DNA of 64,000 nucleotides from Butyrivibrio sp. VCD2006 (GTDB taxonomy: Bacteria; Bacillota; Clostridia; Lachnospirales; Lachnospiraceae). Each line of letters starts with the position of its first letter. The first letter of the stretch is position 1. The stretch covers positions 186,001 through 250,000 of the forward strand of contig NZ_AUIX01000001.1 of NCBI RefSeq assembly GCF_000423925.1, written 5' to 3'. Positions 1 to 6,778 of the stretch are shown here, one piece after another. A program made the translations under genes and the position numbers. The notes beneath the pieces were generated by a model that worked only from the letters and a program-made list of their open reading frames with translations, was not told the origin of the DNA and did not search any database.

Positions 1-80
1 TCGCAACGCGTTATATCGTCTTCCGATGTATCATGGTTATAATATATCATCACACGATATATCAGTCAACAATATATTGA

Positions 81-103
81 AAAATTTTTCGCGAAAAAAT
101 TTT
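81..103. repeat. AT-rich palindrome upstream of tRNA-Gly
   Basis: A near-perfect palindrome with core TTTTTCGCGAAAAA (85-98) flanked by AAAA and TTTT arms, one base out of register. It lies about 12 bp before the tRNA-Gly -35 box. It could be an operator, or a hairpin at the end of a gene lying left of the window. The remaining bases 1-80 show no gene that I can support. Confidence 0.5.
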
Positions 104-114
104 CAAAAATATAC

Positions 115-143
115 TTGACAATTATTACTTCATTCTATATACT
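115..143 (+). promoter_or_regulatory. Promoter of tRNA-Gly
   Basis: TTGACA at 115-120, a 17-bp spacer, and TATACT at 138-143. This is a consensus -35 box and a five-of-six -10 box, placing transcription start near 150, about 29 bp before the tRNA. Confidence 0.8.
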
Positions 144-178
144 TTATTTTGCTGTCGCGAAAGCGACTTTACATATAT

Positions 179-251
179 GCGATAGTAGCTTAGTTGGTAA
201 AGCGCCACCTTGCCAAGGTGGAGACCGCGGGTTCGAGCCCCGTCTATCGCT
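179..251 (+). tRNA. tRNA-Gly (GCC)
   Basis: A full cloverleaf can be drawn by eye. The acceptor GCGATAG pairs with CTATCGC, the anticodon stem CCACC/GGTGG encloses the loop TTGCCAA with anticodon GCC, and the T-arm carries TTCGAGC. The discriminator is T and the 3' CCA is not encoded. A strong promoter precedes it and an intrinsic terminator follows within 10 bp, so it is transcribed alone. Confidence 0.95.
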
Positions 252-260
252 CTTTTTTAT

Positions 261-290
261 GCCTCAGATTTCATCTGAGGCTTTTATTTT
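261..290 (+). terminator. Intrinsic terminator of tRNA-Gly
   Basis: Perfect 9-bp stem GCCTCAGAT / ATCTGAGGC with a 3-nt loop, followed by TTTTATTTT. Confidence 0.9.
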
Positions 291-315
291 GCCCGGCTCA
301 AACCCGCTCCGGTTG

Positions 316-348
316 AAATAAAAAGCCCCAGGTATCATACCTGAGACT
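316..348 (-). terminator. Intrinsic terminator of sstT
   Basis: Read on the minus strand, a stem based on CAGGTA/TACCTG with extra G-U pairs is followed by TTTTTATTT. It lies 14 bp after the sstT stop codon. Confidence 0.8.
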
Positions 349-361
349 TTAATCACATTCT

Positions 362-1615
362 TTAAATATCTACCTTTGTGGTTCCGCCAAGGAACGTCGG
401 CAATGACTTGCCACTCTTTTGCCACTTGGCATATTCTGCAGTTGCCGCGAACATTACATCTCCCGAAGAGTTCAGCGCTGTTTCAACGGAATCCTGCACA
501 ACTCCGATGATAAATCCAACCGCAACTACCTGCATTGCAACATCAGCATTCACTCCAAACAGTGAACATGCCATGGGGATAAGAAGAAGTGATCCTCCCG
601 CAACGCCTGATGCACCGCAGGCTGCCAGCGTGGCGATAAATGCAAGAATCAGCGCAGTAGCAAACGGTACCTTAATACCCATTGTGTTAGCTGCAGCCAA
701 AGACATAACAGCAATAGTTATAGCTGCACCATCCATATTGATCGTAGCTCCAAGCGGAATTGATACGGCATACATCTCTTTATCCATTCCAAGCTTTTCA
801 CACAGCTCCATGTTAACAGGAATATTAGCAGCTGAGCTTCTTGTGAAGAAAGCGGTTATTCCGGATTCTTTAAGACATCTGAAAACAAGGGGATACGGAT
901 TAGTTTTAAGAACAATTGCCGCAAGTAAAGGATCCACAATGAGAGCTACTGCAAGCATACATCCAACAAGCAACAGGAGCAGCTTTCCGTAATCCGTAAA
1001 TATTGACAACCCGTTTGTTGACACATTCGTATAAACAAGTCCCATAATTCCGAATGGTGCCAGATTTATAATCCATCTTACTGCCTGAGATACAATGTCA
1101 GCCAAATCTTCCATCATCTTCTTGGTACTACTGCTGGCTAACTTTTTAGCAGCCAGTCCAAAAACAACAGCCCAGAACAGTATTCCGATATACCTGCCTT
1201 CCAGAAGGGCTCCCACTGGATTTGCCACCATGTTTACAAGAAGGTTACTGAGCACCTCTCCCACTCCGGTAGGTACGGTTTCCGCTTCGGCAATTTCCGA
1301 AAGTTTAATTGTCTGCGGAAAAATAAAGCTTCCTATAACTGCCACAACAGAAGCAAGCAATGTACTGATCATATAAAGGGCAATTACCAGTCCAAATCTA
1401 CTATCAAGATTGTCATTGCCCTGAGCCAGCGCAGATATTACAAGAACAAATACAAGCACCGGTGCTACCGCCTTAAGTGCCCCAACGAAAATTGATCCCA
1501 ACAATCCAATTACAGGAAGATTTTTAAATAACACTCCCAAAATAGCGCCAATCACCAATCCAATTATTATCCTGATGATCAGGCTGACACTATTGTACTT
1601 CCTAACAATATCCAT
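362..1615 (-). CDS. sstT: Serine/threonine:Na+ symporter SstT
   Basis: A 417-residue, highly hydrophobic carrier of the dicarboxylate/amino acid:cation symporter family, which imports serine and threonine with sodium across the cytoplasmic membrane. Length and N-terminus match the SstT branch (E. coli SstT is about 414 residues) rather than GltP/GltT. Glycine- and serine-rich re-entrant segments are visible, including FTRSSAANIPVNME (about 258-271) and the NMDGAAITIAVMS motif (about 293-305), where substrate and sodium bind in this family. The start is fixed by AAGGAGGAC 7 bp before the ATG. It stands alone, with a terminator just downstream and no partner gene needed for this one-component system. 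Function is from family knowledge. Confidence 0.93.
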   Translation of the reverse strand: MDIVRKYNSVSLIIRIIIGLVIGAILGVLFKNLPVIGLLGSIFVGALKAVAPVLVFVLVISALAQGNDNLDSRFGLVIALYMISTLLASVVAVIGSFIFPQTIKLSEIAEAETVPTGVGEVLSNLLVNMVANPVGALLEGRYIGILFWAVVFGLAAKKLASSSTKKMMEDLADIVSQAVRWIINLAPFGIMGLVYTNVSTNGLSIFTDYGKLLLLLVGCMLAVALIVDPLLAAIVLKTNPYPLVFRCLKESGITAFFTRSSAANIPVNMELCEKLGMDKEMYAVSIPLGATINMDGAAITIAVMSLAAANTMGIKVPFATALILAFIATLAACGASGVAGGSLLLIPMACSLFGVNADVAMQVVAVGFIIGVVQDSVETALNSSGDVMFAATAEYAKWQKSGKSLPTFLGGTTKVDI

Positions 1616-1696
1616 AATTTCGTCCTCCTTCGAAAACTTATGTATCTTAGACCCACTAAATTAATTATGCATTATTTAACGATTAAAAGATAGTAC

Positions 1697-1723
1697 AAAA
1701 CTGTAAAGGCCTTTAGCAGTTTT
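1697..1723 (-). terminator. Possible terminator behind the nucleotidyltransferase
   Basis: AAAACTG pairs with CAGTTTT around an internal AAAGGCCTTT, overlapping the stop codon of the gene ending at 1722. The following T-tract is interrupted, so termination may be weak. Confidence 0.35.
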
Positions 1724-2465
1724 ACATTATTGCTTTAAGCATGTATTCCGCATAATCCCACGCTATACGCAAATCATAATCAGCATCCACTCCGTCTGAA
1801 TACTCACTTAAAGCATCACATATTAATGGCTGATATTCCTGTGGAAGGTTCTTTATTCCCCATTCTCCACCTTCCTTTTTGGACAGAACGAGTCCCTCCT
1901 TCTTATATGCCAATACTCTTGCCAGATTTAATGTAATGTACATAGTATTGGTTTCAATATCTTCCTTGGCCTCAGCTATGTCATCCCAGATAGCATCTAA
2001 ATAGTCTTCTGCAGGAACTTCTGCAAAGACTTCCTTAATTGCCCGGCCGTATAAGCATTTCCCTCTTTTCACAATAATGGTAAAGTGCGCCGCTAAATCT
2101 TTATCGGTGCCATTCATTTTCTGAATATAATCTTCCGGATTATCTCTGTACCATCCAAGATGCATAACTGAAAAATGCAATTCAAAGGGTGTAGGATATT
2201 TAAATGGCCTGCATGAATCTTTGGTTACTATACTCATTTCTATACCCTTTGCAGGCCCGCTTTCATTAAGCTCAATCACCATATCCATGAATGCTCGCTT
2301 TGAAGCATCATCCATTTTCTCATTAACAACAATGATAAGATCCAAGTCACTCTTTTTAGGATTAAAACACTCCATGACAGCGGATCCATGTATGTATATA
2401 CCCACGAGATTGTCCCCTAAAATCTCTTTGGATCTCCCTACAAATTCATTTAATACTTTTTCCAT
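1722..2465 (-). CDS. Aminoglycoside 3''-adenylyltransferase-like nucleotidyltransferase
   Basis: About 247 residues with an N-terminal nucleotidyltransferase fold and a C-terminal DUF4111-type helical domain, the arrangement of AadA/ANT(3'')(9) enzymes that adenylylate streptomycin or spectinomycin. The catalytic signature is intact: GSA near 27-29, then SDLDLIIVV, giving the paired aspartates for magnesium. The ATG at 2471 directly abuts the GAGGAG ribosome site and is too close, so I place the start at the second ATG (2465), 6 bp away. It is divergent from a degenerate ANT(6)-like gene. Chromosomal homologues in commensal Firmicutes often have no proven resistance role, so the substrate is open. 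Confidence 0.75.
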   Translation of the reverse strand: MEKVLNEFVGRSKEILGDNLVGIYIHGSAVMECFNPKKSDLDLIIVVNEKMDDASKRAFMDMVIELNESGPAKGIEMSIVTKDSCRPFKYPTPFELHFSVMHLGWYRDNPEDYIQKMNGTDKDLAAHFTIIVKRGKCLYGRAIKEVFAEVPAEDYLDAIWDDIAEAKEDIETNTMYITLNLARVLAYKKEGLVLSKKEGGEWGIKNLPQEYQPLICDALSEYSDGVDADYDLRIAWDYAEYMLKAIM

Positions 2466-2607
2466 AATCATCTCCTCAAATCTAGCCGTAGTCTTTTACC
2501 ATCAACCATTCTATCCTATCAAAGATTTTTCTCAATACCATGAAAGTTCTTTTTCTTATAGCTCCCTGCACGTATAATAAAAACATCTGTAAAAATGGGA
2601 GAATCGC

Positions 2608-3480
2608 ATGAGATCTGAAGCAACTATAATAAAACTAGTTTTAGAAATGGCATCAGCTGATCCATCAGTCCGGGCGGTTATACGCACCAACCTGTTCCCT
2701 AAAAGGAAATTTCAGTATTCCTATGAATTCTTTTTTGTGGTCAATGATATCGAAAAATACGAAAATGATATATTCAAAGACTGCTTTGGACAAAGGATTC
2801 TCTTATATCGCGGTGATAAGAATTATCCTGAAATGTTCCCCAATACAAAAGCTCACCTCATGGTATTTGAGGATGGAATAACTCTTTCGATAGATGCAAG
2901 TGATAAAGATACTTTTTTATCCCGCTTTAACAAAGAGCAGGCCCATGAAAATGTCTGGATTGGTGATACATATAAAAAGCTATTGGATAAAGATAATCTT
3001 CTACCTGAAATTGAACGGTTAGAGGAGACTCAAACTATATTTGAAGAGAAACCTTCAGAGGAAGAGTTCCTTGGAACATGTAATGAGTTCTTTTGGGTTC
3101 TTAAAACCTTCTCAGAATATGCACTTCGAAAAGAGCTTCCTTCTGCTATGTTCTATCTGAATATTGCCGTTCGCGACCTTCTGAACAGAATGCTTCGCTG
3201 GCATATTTACCTGCAGCATGGAATTCCGGTAGATATGGGAATTCTCGACAGCAATATGGAAAAGCTGTTGGAAAAAGATCTTTTCGATTTATACAAAAAG
3301 ACCTATCCTTCTGCGGATTATGATGTGATTTGGAAGGCACATGAAGCAGTTGTTGAGTTGTGGCACCAGGTTGGACACTCAGTAGCGAATAAATGCGATT
3401 TTATTTATCCTGATGCAACTGAAGATGAGATGTTATGTTTCATTAACGCACTCAGGCAGAATTCATTCAAGGAAATTTGA
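2608..3480 (+). CDS. ANT(6)/AadE-like protein with lost catalytic motifs
   Basis: 290 residues co-linear with aminoglycoside 6-adenylyltransferases: MRSE start, the AVIR strand, KFQ before the second catalytic strand, VVNDIEKY, FGQRILLYRG, and a helical C-terminal half. In active family members the first strand carries NGSR and KFQ is followed by the DYD pair that holds magnesium. Here the first reads RTNL and the second YSYE, so both catalytic aspartates are replaced. The later IDL-type strand is also altered (DGITLSID). The reading frame is otherwise clean, with a good GGGAGA ribosome site 5 bp before the ATG, so it is not simple decay. It probably binds a ligand or has another role. A Nudix gene follows 12 bp later. 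Confidence 0.7.
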   Translation: MRSEATIIKLVLEMASADPSVRAVIRTNLFPKRKFQYSYEFFFVVNDIEKYENDIFKDCFGQRILLYRGDKNYPEMFPNTKAHLMVFEDGITLSIDASDKDTFLSRFNKEQAHENVWIGDTYKKLLDKDNLLPEIERLEETQTIFEEKPSEEEFLGTCNEFFWVLKTFSEYALRKELPSAMFYLNIAVRDLLNRMLRWHIYLQHGIPVDMGILDSNMEKLLEKDLFDLYKKTYPSADYDVIWKAHEAVVELWHQVGHSVANKCDFIYPDATEDEMLCFINALRQNSFKEI

Positions 3481-3492
3481 TAAGAAGGTGAT

Positions 3493-3966
3493 GTGGTGAG
3501 TTTTACATGGCTTAATAGTCCTGTTTCTGATTATTTACCGGTAAAACAGGTATATGGAATTGTTTTCTCGGACGATGGCAGGATACTTCTTCGAATAGAA
3601 GATGGAAAATACAAATTGACAGGTGGAAAACCAGAGCAGGGTGAATCATTCGAAGAAACTCTCAAAAGAGAATATATAGAGGAGTTAAATACCATCGTCG
3701 AGGATATTCATTACCTTGGATATCTGCTGGTCAAAGAAAATGACATTCAATATGCTCAGGTCAGGATGATTGCAAAAATCAAGAGCATAAAAGAATCCCA
3801 TACCGATCCTGCCACAGGAAAGCTTTATGGAAGAGAGCTGGTTCCAATAACAAAAGTAAAAGACCTTCTAAACTATGCCGATGAAGCAGGAAACACAATG
3901 TTAGATGAAGCTATCGCTCTGGCAAAAGAAGTGTATACCTTTAGTTGCTTTTCGGATGGCTTTTAA
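3493..3966 (+). CDS. Nudix hydrolase
   Basis: 157 residues. A complete Nudix box is seen at about 44-66: GGKPEQGE, seven residues, then REYIEEL, fitting GX5EX7REUXEEXGU apart from a leucine where the final glycine usually sits. This loop binds magnesium and cleaves a nucleoside diphosphate linked to another group; the substrate cannot be read from sequence. Translation starts at a GTG. Both 3493 and 3496 are possible, and the AAGG at 3485 is better spaced for 3496. It lies 12 bp behind the AadE-like gene and is very likely co-transcribed with it. Nudix domains are sometimes found near or fused to aminoglycoside-modifying-type genes, but no functional link is shown here. Confidence 0.8.
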   Translation: MVSFTWLNSPVSDYLPVKQVYGIVFSDDGRILLRIEDGKYKLTGGKPEQGESFEETLKREYIEELNTIVEDIHYLGYLLVKENDIQYAQVRMIAKIKSIKESHTDPATGKLYGRELVPITKVKDLLNYADEAGNTMLDEAIALAKEVYTFSCFSDGF

Positions 3967-4156
3967 ATATCAGCTTTCCTCCAAATTTTAGCCTATCAGT
4001 ATTTGAGAAGTTATAGCGTTTTATAAGTTCGCCGGTAACTGCAAGATGTATTATACTTGATGCCATTTTTGTTCCTTCTGTCACTGTTTTCTGTAATTAT
4101 TTTTTACCATAAAGTTTATAGAATTTTATAAATTTTTTATGTGTTAGCCGTATTTT

Positions 4157-4213
4157 GTACACATTTTGAGTTTATCATTTTTCAAAACAAAAATAAGTTA
4201 ACGTACACATTTT
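4157..4213. repeat. Direct repeat GTACACATTTT, two copies
   Basis: GTACACATTTT occurs at 4157-4167 and 4203-4213, 46 bp apart, just upstream of a 55-codon gene. The spacing and position would suit a regulator site, but two copies of an AT-rich 11-mer could also be chance. The rest of 3967-4238 holds no gene that I can see. Confidence 0.4.
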
Positions 4214-4238
4214 TTCAAGATATTCTGGGGAGGATATT

Positions 4239-4406
4239 ATGGGGAAATTAACTGATTTCAATAAAAACGATTCAAAAATAATTGATACTGCCTACTGCAA
4301 TGGAAGGTATACCAACATTTCAACCATAAGGAGCAGATTCCTTATGGCCGGAGTAGTACTGTTCGCTGCCGCAGCTTTTGCCTGCGCTCAGATTTTCCTT
4401 ATCTGA
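4239..4406 (+). CDS. Small membrane peptide, 55 residues
   Basis: An ATG-to-TGA frame of 55 codons with a strong GGGGAGG ribosome site 5 bp upstream. The N-terminal 35 residues are polar (MGKLTDFNKN start; TAYCNGRYTN near 17-26) and the C-terminal 20 form one hydrophobic helix (LMAGVVLFAAAAFACAQIF) ending almost at the stop, with RSR just before it. This predicts a single-pass, possibly C-tail-anchored protein with a cytoplasmic N-terminus. I recognise no family. It converges on the thioesterase gene 12 bp away, which is on the other strand. Confidence 0.65.
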   Translation: MGKLTDFNKNDSKIIDTAYCNGRYTNISTIRSRFLMAGVVLFAAAAFACAQIFLI

Positions 4407-4418
4407 ACATAGTATGTA

Positions 4419-4817
4419 TCAGTCATTAATTCGGTGCATAGTTACAGTGCCGTCCGCGAGAAGCTTTCCTTCTTCAGTTCGAACGATTGAATGAATTATA
4501 GTGACGGATCTGCCTCTTTTTACAACTGTGCCCTCAGCATATATGACATCTTTGTCTTTTACATTGCTCAGATAGTTAACGTAAACATTCTGAGTTACAT
4601 AATTATGGTTGTCTGCTCTTGCAGTAATTCCTGCGGAGCAGTCCATCATTGTGTACATAAGGCCGCCATGGATCATCCCATACGGATTCTCCGAATTATC
4701 TGTGATGGTTGCTTTAAGTACGCTGTGATCAAGAGAAATCTCGCATATTTCTATGCCGTTGTATTCCATAAAAGGATTCTTTAATCTACTAAGTGCAAAT
4801 TCTTCAGCCATTTTCAC
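4419..4817 (-). CDS. PaaI-type hotdog-fold thioesterase
   Basis: 132 residues of a single hotdog domain. The PaaI/YbgC-like signature is present: NPYGMIHGGLMYTMMD at about 45-60, where HGG and the following acidic residue on the central helix form the acyl-CoA site. The family hydrolyses acyl- or aryl-CoA thioesters in the cytoplasm. The first codon is a GTG at 4817; an ATG two codons later (4811) is also possible, and the AAGGAG lies 4 and 10 bp from them. It is the last gene of a three-gene operon behind the ECF S-component (25-bp gap). The link to vitamin uptake is unclear. Confidence 0.75.
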   Translation of the reverse strand: MKMAEEFALSRLKNPFMEYNGIEICEISLDHSVLKATITDNSENPYGMIHGGLMYTMMDCSAGITARADNHNYVTQNVYVNYLSNVKDKDVIYAEGTVVKRGRSVTIIHSIVRTEEGKLLADGTVTMHRIND

Positions 4818-4842
4818 CTATCTCCTTTGAAAAGCCGTCTTT

Positions 4843-5385
4843 TTACAAAACCACTCTGTCTTTTACAACAAGCTTCATAGCATGACTTATCGGATAATAT
4901 AATACAAGCATTATTATGAAGTTCCCGGCACAATGAATGAAATCCCATGGAATCCCGGCAATCCACCATGTTATGGCACTGCGAAGCCCTGTGGCTACAC
5001 CACCCGAGCTAAGGCCGATCACAAAGTACGGAATCGAGCATAATGCACCAAAACAGAGTCCGAATATTCCGGATATTACTGCCCAAAGAATTGCAGATGT
5101 GTTTTTCCTGAAAATCCAGGCTATAAAAACCAAAAGCGGCCATGCGTATAAATACATTATCCACCAAATATGGATTCCGTAAAAGGCCCCTTCTATCAAA
5201 ATAAAAACCGGGACAACAACCACAATTTTCCATCCAAAAAACAGCGTAAACATTATTAGCCAAAAGCTTGTCAGTTCTATATTCGGCATTCCGCTAAGTG
5301 CCAGCTTTGAAACCTCTATTACGGCAACCATTATGCCTATCTGCGCTATATCCAAAATGGAAAACTTCCGATTTGTCCCGGTCAT
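4843..5385 (-). CDS. ECF transporter S component (substrate-binding subunit)
   Basis: 180 residues with about five or six membrane segments and the character of an energy-coupling-factor S component. A hydrophobic first helix follows a short basic N-terminus, and there are conserved aromatic, glycine and proline stretches such as PNIELTSFWLIMF and WWIAGIPWDFIHCAGN near the C-terminus. S components bind a vitamin and dock on a shared EcfA/A'/T module, which is not in this window, so this would be a group II (solitary) S unit. Its upstream neighbour encodes a DUF4430 exported protein, a pairing seen in Firmicutes and suggested to serve cobalamin-like or other cofactor uptake. The substrate is an inference. 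AAGGAT precedes the ATG. Confidence 0.7.
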   Translation of the reverse strand: MTGTNRKFSILDIAQIGIMVAVIEVSKLALSGMPNIELTSFWLIMFTLFFGWKIVVVVPVFILIEGAFYGIHIWWIMYLYAWPLLVFIAWIFRKNTSAILWAVISGIFGLCFGALCSIPYFVIGLSSGGVATGLRSAITWWIAGIPWDFIHCAGNFIIMLVLYYPISHAMKLVVKDRVVL

Positions 5386-5415
5386 TCTTATTGTATCCTT
5401 ACAGTTTTCTAGTTA

Positions 5416-5838
5416 TTACTGTGCCAACTCATAGGCCCATGTAAATGTATCTCCGTCTGCAACAGGCTGCTCTGAAGCACCTGCCATTCCGTATTCACCA
5501 TTTACATAAAGTGCCCAGTAAGCACCATCTTCAGCATAAATAGCTCTCTCATCATTTATGTACTCGATCATCATACCGTAATCACTGTCTGTGCCTTGAT
5601 ATGTAAAGCCTGAGCCATCATTAACAAGCTCATCCATAGCCTGGATCAAATACTCAGCATCTGTTGAAAGCTCGTATTCCTTAGCGTTTCCATCGCTTCC
5701 TTTAACCTCGATTACGATTTCCTTTGAACCTGCATGTGTTGCCGGTTTATTAAACTTATAAACAACTGCAAAAACAGCCACCAGTAAAACAAGTACTATT
5801 GCCCCTATTATAAGACCTTTGTTATTCTTCTTTTCCAT
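5416..5838 (-). CDS. Membrane-anchored DUF4430 protein
   Basis: About 140 residues: a lysine-rich N-terminus (MEKKNNKG), one transmembrane helix (about 9-28) acting as signal anchor, then an extracytoplasmic domain of about 95 residues. The latter has the pattern of DUF4430, related to the C-terminal domain of transcobalamin (YLIQAMDELVND, YGMMIEYIND, YWALYVNGEYG, DGDTFTWAYE). I place the start at 5838, where GAGGAG lies 10 bp upstream. An open frame continues to 5970 but has no ribosome site. It leads the operon with the S component 30 bp behind and could capture substrate outside for it. No cobalamin riboswitch is recognisable upstream. Confidence 0.72.
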   Translation of the reverse strand: MEKKNNKGLIIGAIVLVLLVAVFAVVYKFNKPATHAGSKEIVIEVKGSDGNAKEYELSTDAEYLIQAMDELVNDGSGFTYQGTDSDYGMMIEYINDERAIYAEDGAYWALYVNGEYGMAGASEQPVADGDTFTWAYELAQ

Positions 5839-6026
5839 TTTTTCATTTCTCCTCTTTGCTTTTTTCTTTGTAAATACACGCCCTCTAGTATAATTCATAA
5901 TTTCATCTATTAAAAGAATAAAATAATCACAATTTCGACTTCTTTTCATCATGAAGCATGTAAAAAGCAAATAAAAAGTTTACCTTCTTTAGGAAAAGTT
6001 TATGTGCAATAACGATAACCCAAATC

Positions 6027-6113
6027 TATAATTATTATTGAGAGAATCTATTATGCCCTAAGCAGGGAGAAAGGATAAACCCGGAATCAGAATCCCCGGG
6101 CAGATATTGAAAT
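6027..6113 (+). other. Leader of the 6114 gene with hairpin between SD-like site and start
   Basis: A TATAAT box at 6027-6032 suggests transcription start near 6039. The leader has an SD-like AGGGAGAAAGGA at 6063-6074 that lies 40 bp before the ATG, with a stem based on CCCGG/CCGGG (about 6080-6100) between them. An in-frame TGA at 6108 rules out an upstream start. I do not recognise a known riboswitch. Confidence 0.35.
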
Positions 6114-6704
6114 ATGAAAAAATTTATCAAACGTTCTATGGCAATTTTCTCATTGGCCCTCATTCTTACACTCGCATTCGGCTCAAGATCTCTTGCTTAC
6201 AGCGAAATTCCTGAGTGCTTTGATTTCGGTGAGACTGTTTTCAAAATGAATGCAGGCACAACTAAAGATGTCTGGATCATGTCCAACTACAACTACACTT
6301 ATTATATTGGACCTCACTCCAGCTCCGGTACATACATGGAGTGCACCTGCCGCGCCGGATCAGAATATGTAAGAATCCACATAGGAGCTGATGAAACAGA
6401 GAAAAATGTTTTCTTCCATTTCTATGTAAGCGATGACAGAATGCCAACCTCAGAAAAACATGATTGCATTGAAGTCTATGTTCAGAACATAGACCCTGCA
6501 GCGGCTGCAGAGGTTCAGGCCAAAGAGGATGCACTTGCAGCACTTAAAAGCTTCAGCGGAAACAATTCTGAATTCAATGCATTTTATTATTACTCCAACT
6601 ACAAGGATTTAAGAGATGCCTATGGAACTGATGCAAACAAGCTCCTTGCCCACTACAATCAGTTCGGAAAAAATGAGCACCGTATTGCCAACAAGCTTAA
6701 ATAA
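6114..6704 (+). CDS. Secreted protein with C-terminal Lachnospiraceae-type YYY/FG motif
   Basis: 196 residues. The N-terminus is a classical signal peptide: KKFIKRS, then a hydrophobic core, with likely cleavage after SLA near residue 28. The mature part has a beta-rich region of about 110 residues (FKMNAGTTKDVWIMS; CTCRAGSEYVRIHIG) and an alanine-rich linker. The C-terminus (FNAFYYYSNY, KDLRDAYG, LLAHYNQFGKNEHR) matches a short module often seen, sometimes repeated, at the end of exported Lachnospiraceae proteins. Its function is unknown to me. Transcription ends at a strong hairpin shared with the convergent gene. The ribosome site is unusually distant (see the leader entry). Confidence 0.6.
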   Translation: MKKFIKRSMAIFSLALILTLAFGSRSLAYSEIPECFDFGETVFKMNAGTTKDVWIMSNYNYTYYIGPHSSSGTYMECTCRAGSEYVRIHIGADETEKNVFFHFYVSDDRMPTSEKHDCIEVYVQNIDPAAAAEVQAKEDALAALKSFSGNNSEFNAFYYYSNYKDLRDAYGTDANKLLAHYNQFGKNEHRIANKLK

Positions 6705-6733
6705 TGCTCCATTTTCAATAAACTCCTAAAATG

Positions 6734-6777
6734 AAAACAGTCTCCGTATCATCTGCCTGATACGAAGACTGTTTTTA
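6734..6777. terminator. Bidirectional intrinsic terminator
   Basis: Stem AAAACAGTCT / AGACTGTTTT extended by CGTATC/GATACG, with T-tracts on both sides. It sits between convergent genes ending at 6704 (+) and 6779 (-). Confidence 0.9.
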
Positions 6778-6778
6778 T

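Noticed and set aside
115-321. 68-codon reading frame over tRNA-Gly
   Set aside because: It reads through the tRNA and its terminator and has no ribosome site.
378-992. 204-codon plus-strand frame opposite sstT
   Set aside because: It is antisense to a well-defined transporter, without a ribosome site or any protein pattern of its own.
2665-2750. Frameshift as the reason for the missing GSR/DYD motifs in the AadE-like gene
   Set aside because: Reading the other two frames across this stretch does not restore either motif, and the frame is clean on both sides.
6060-6113. Possible c-di-GMP or other known riboswitch upstream of the 6114 gene
   Set aside because: The hairpin and GGGAGAAAGGA element did not fit the conserved cores of GEMM-I, GEMM-II, cobalamin, THF or preQ1 riboswitches that I know. 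Kept only as an unexplained leader.
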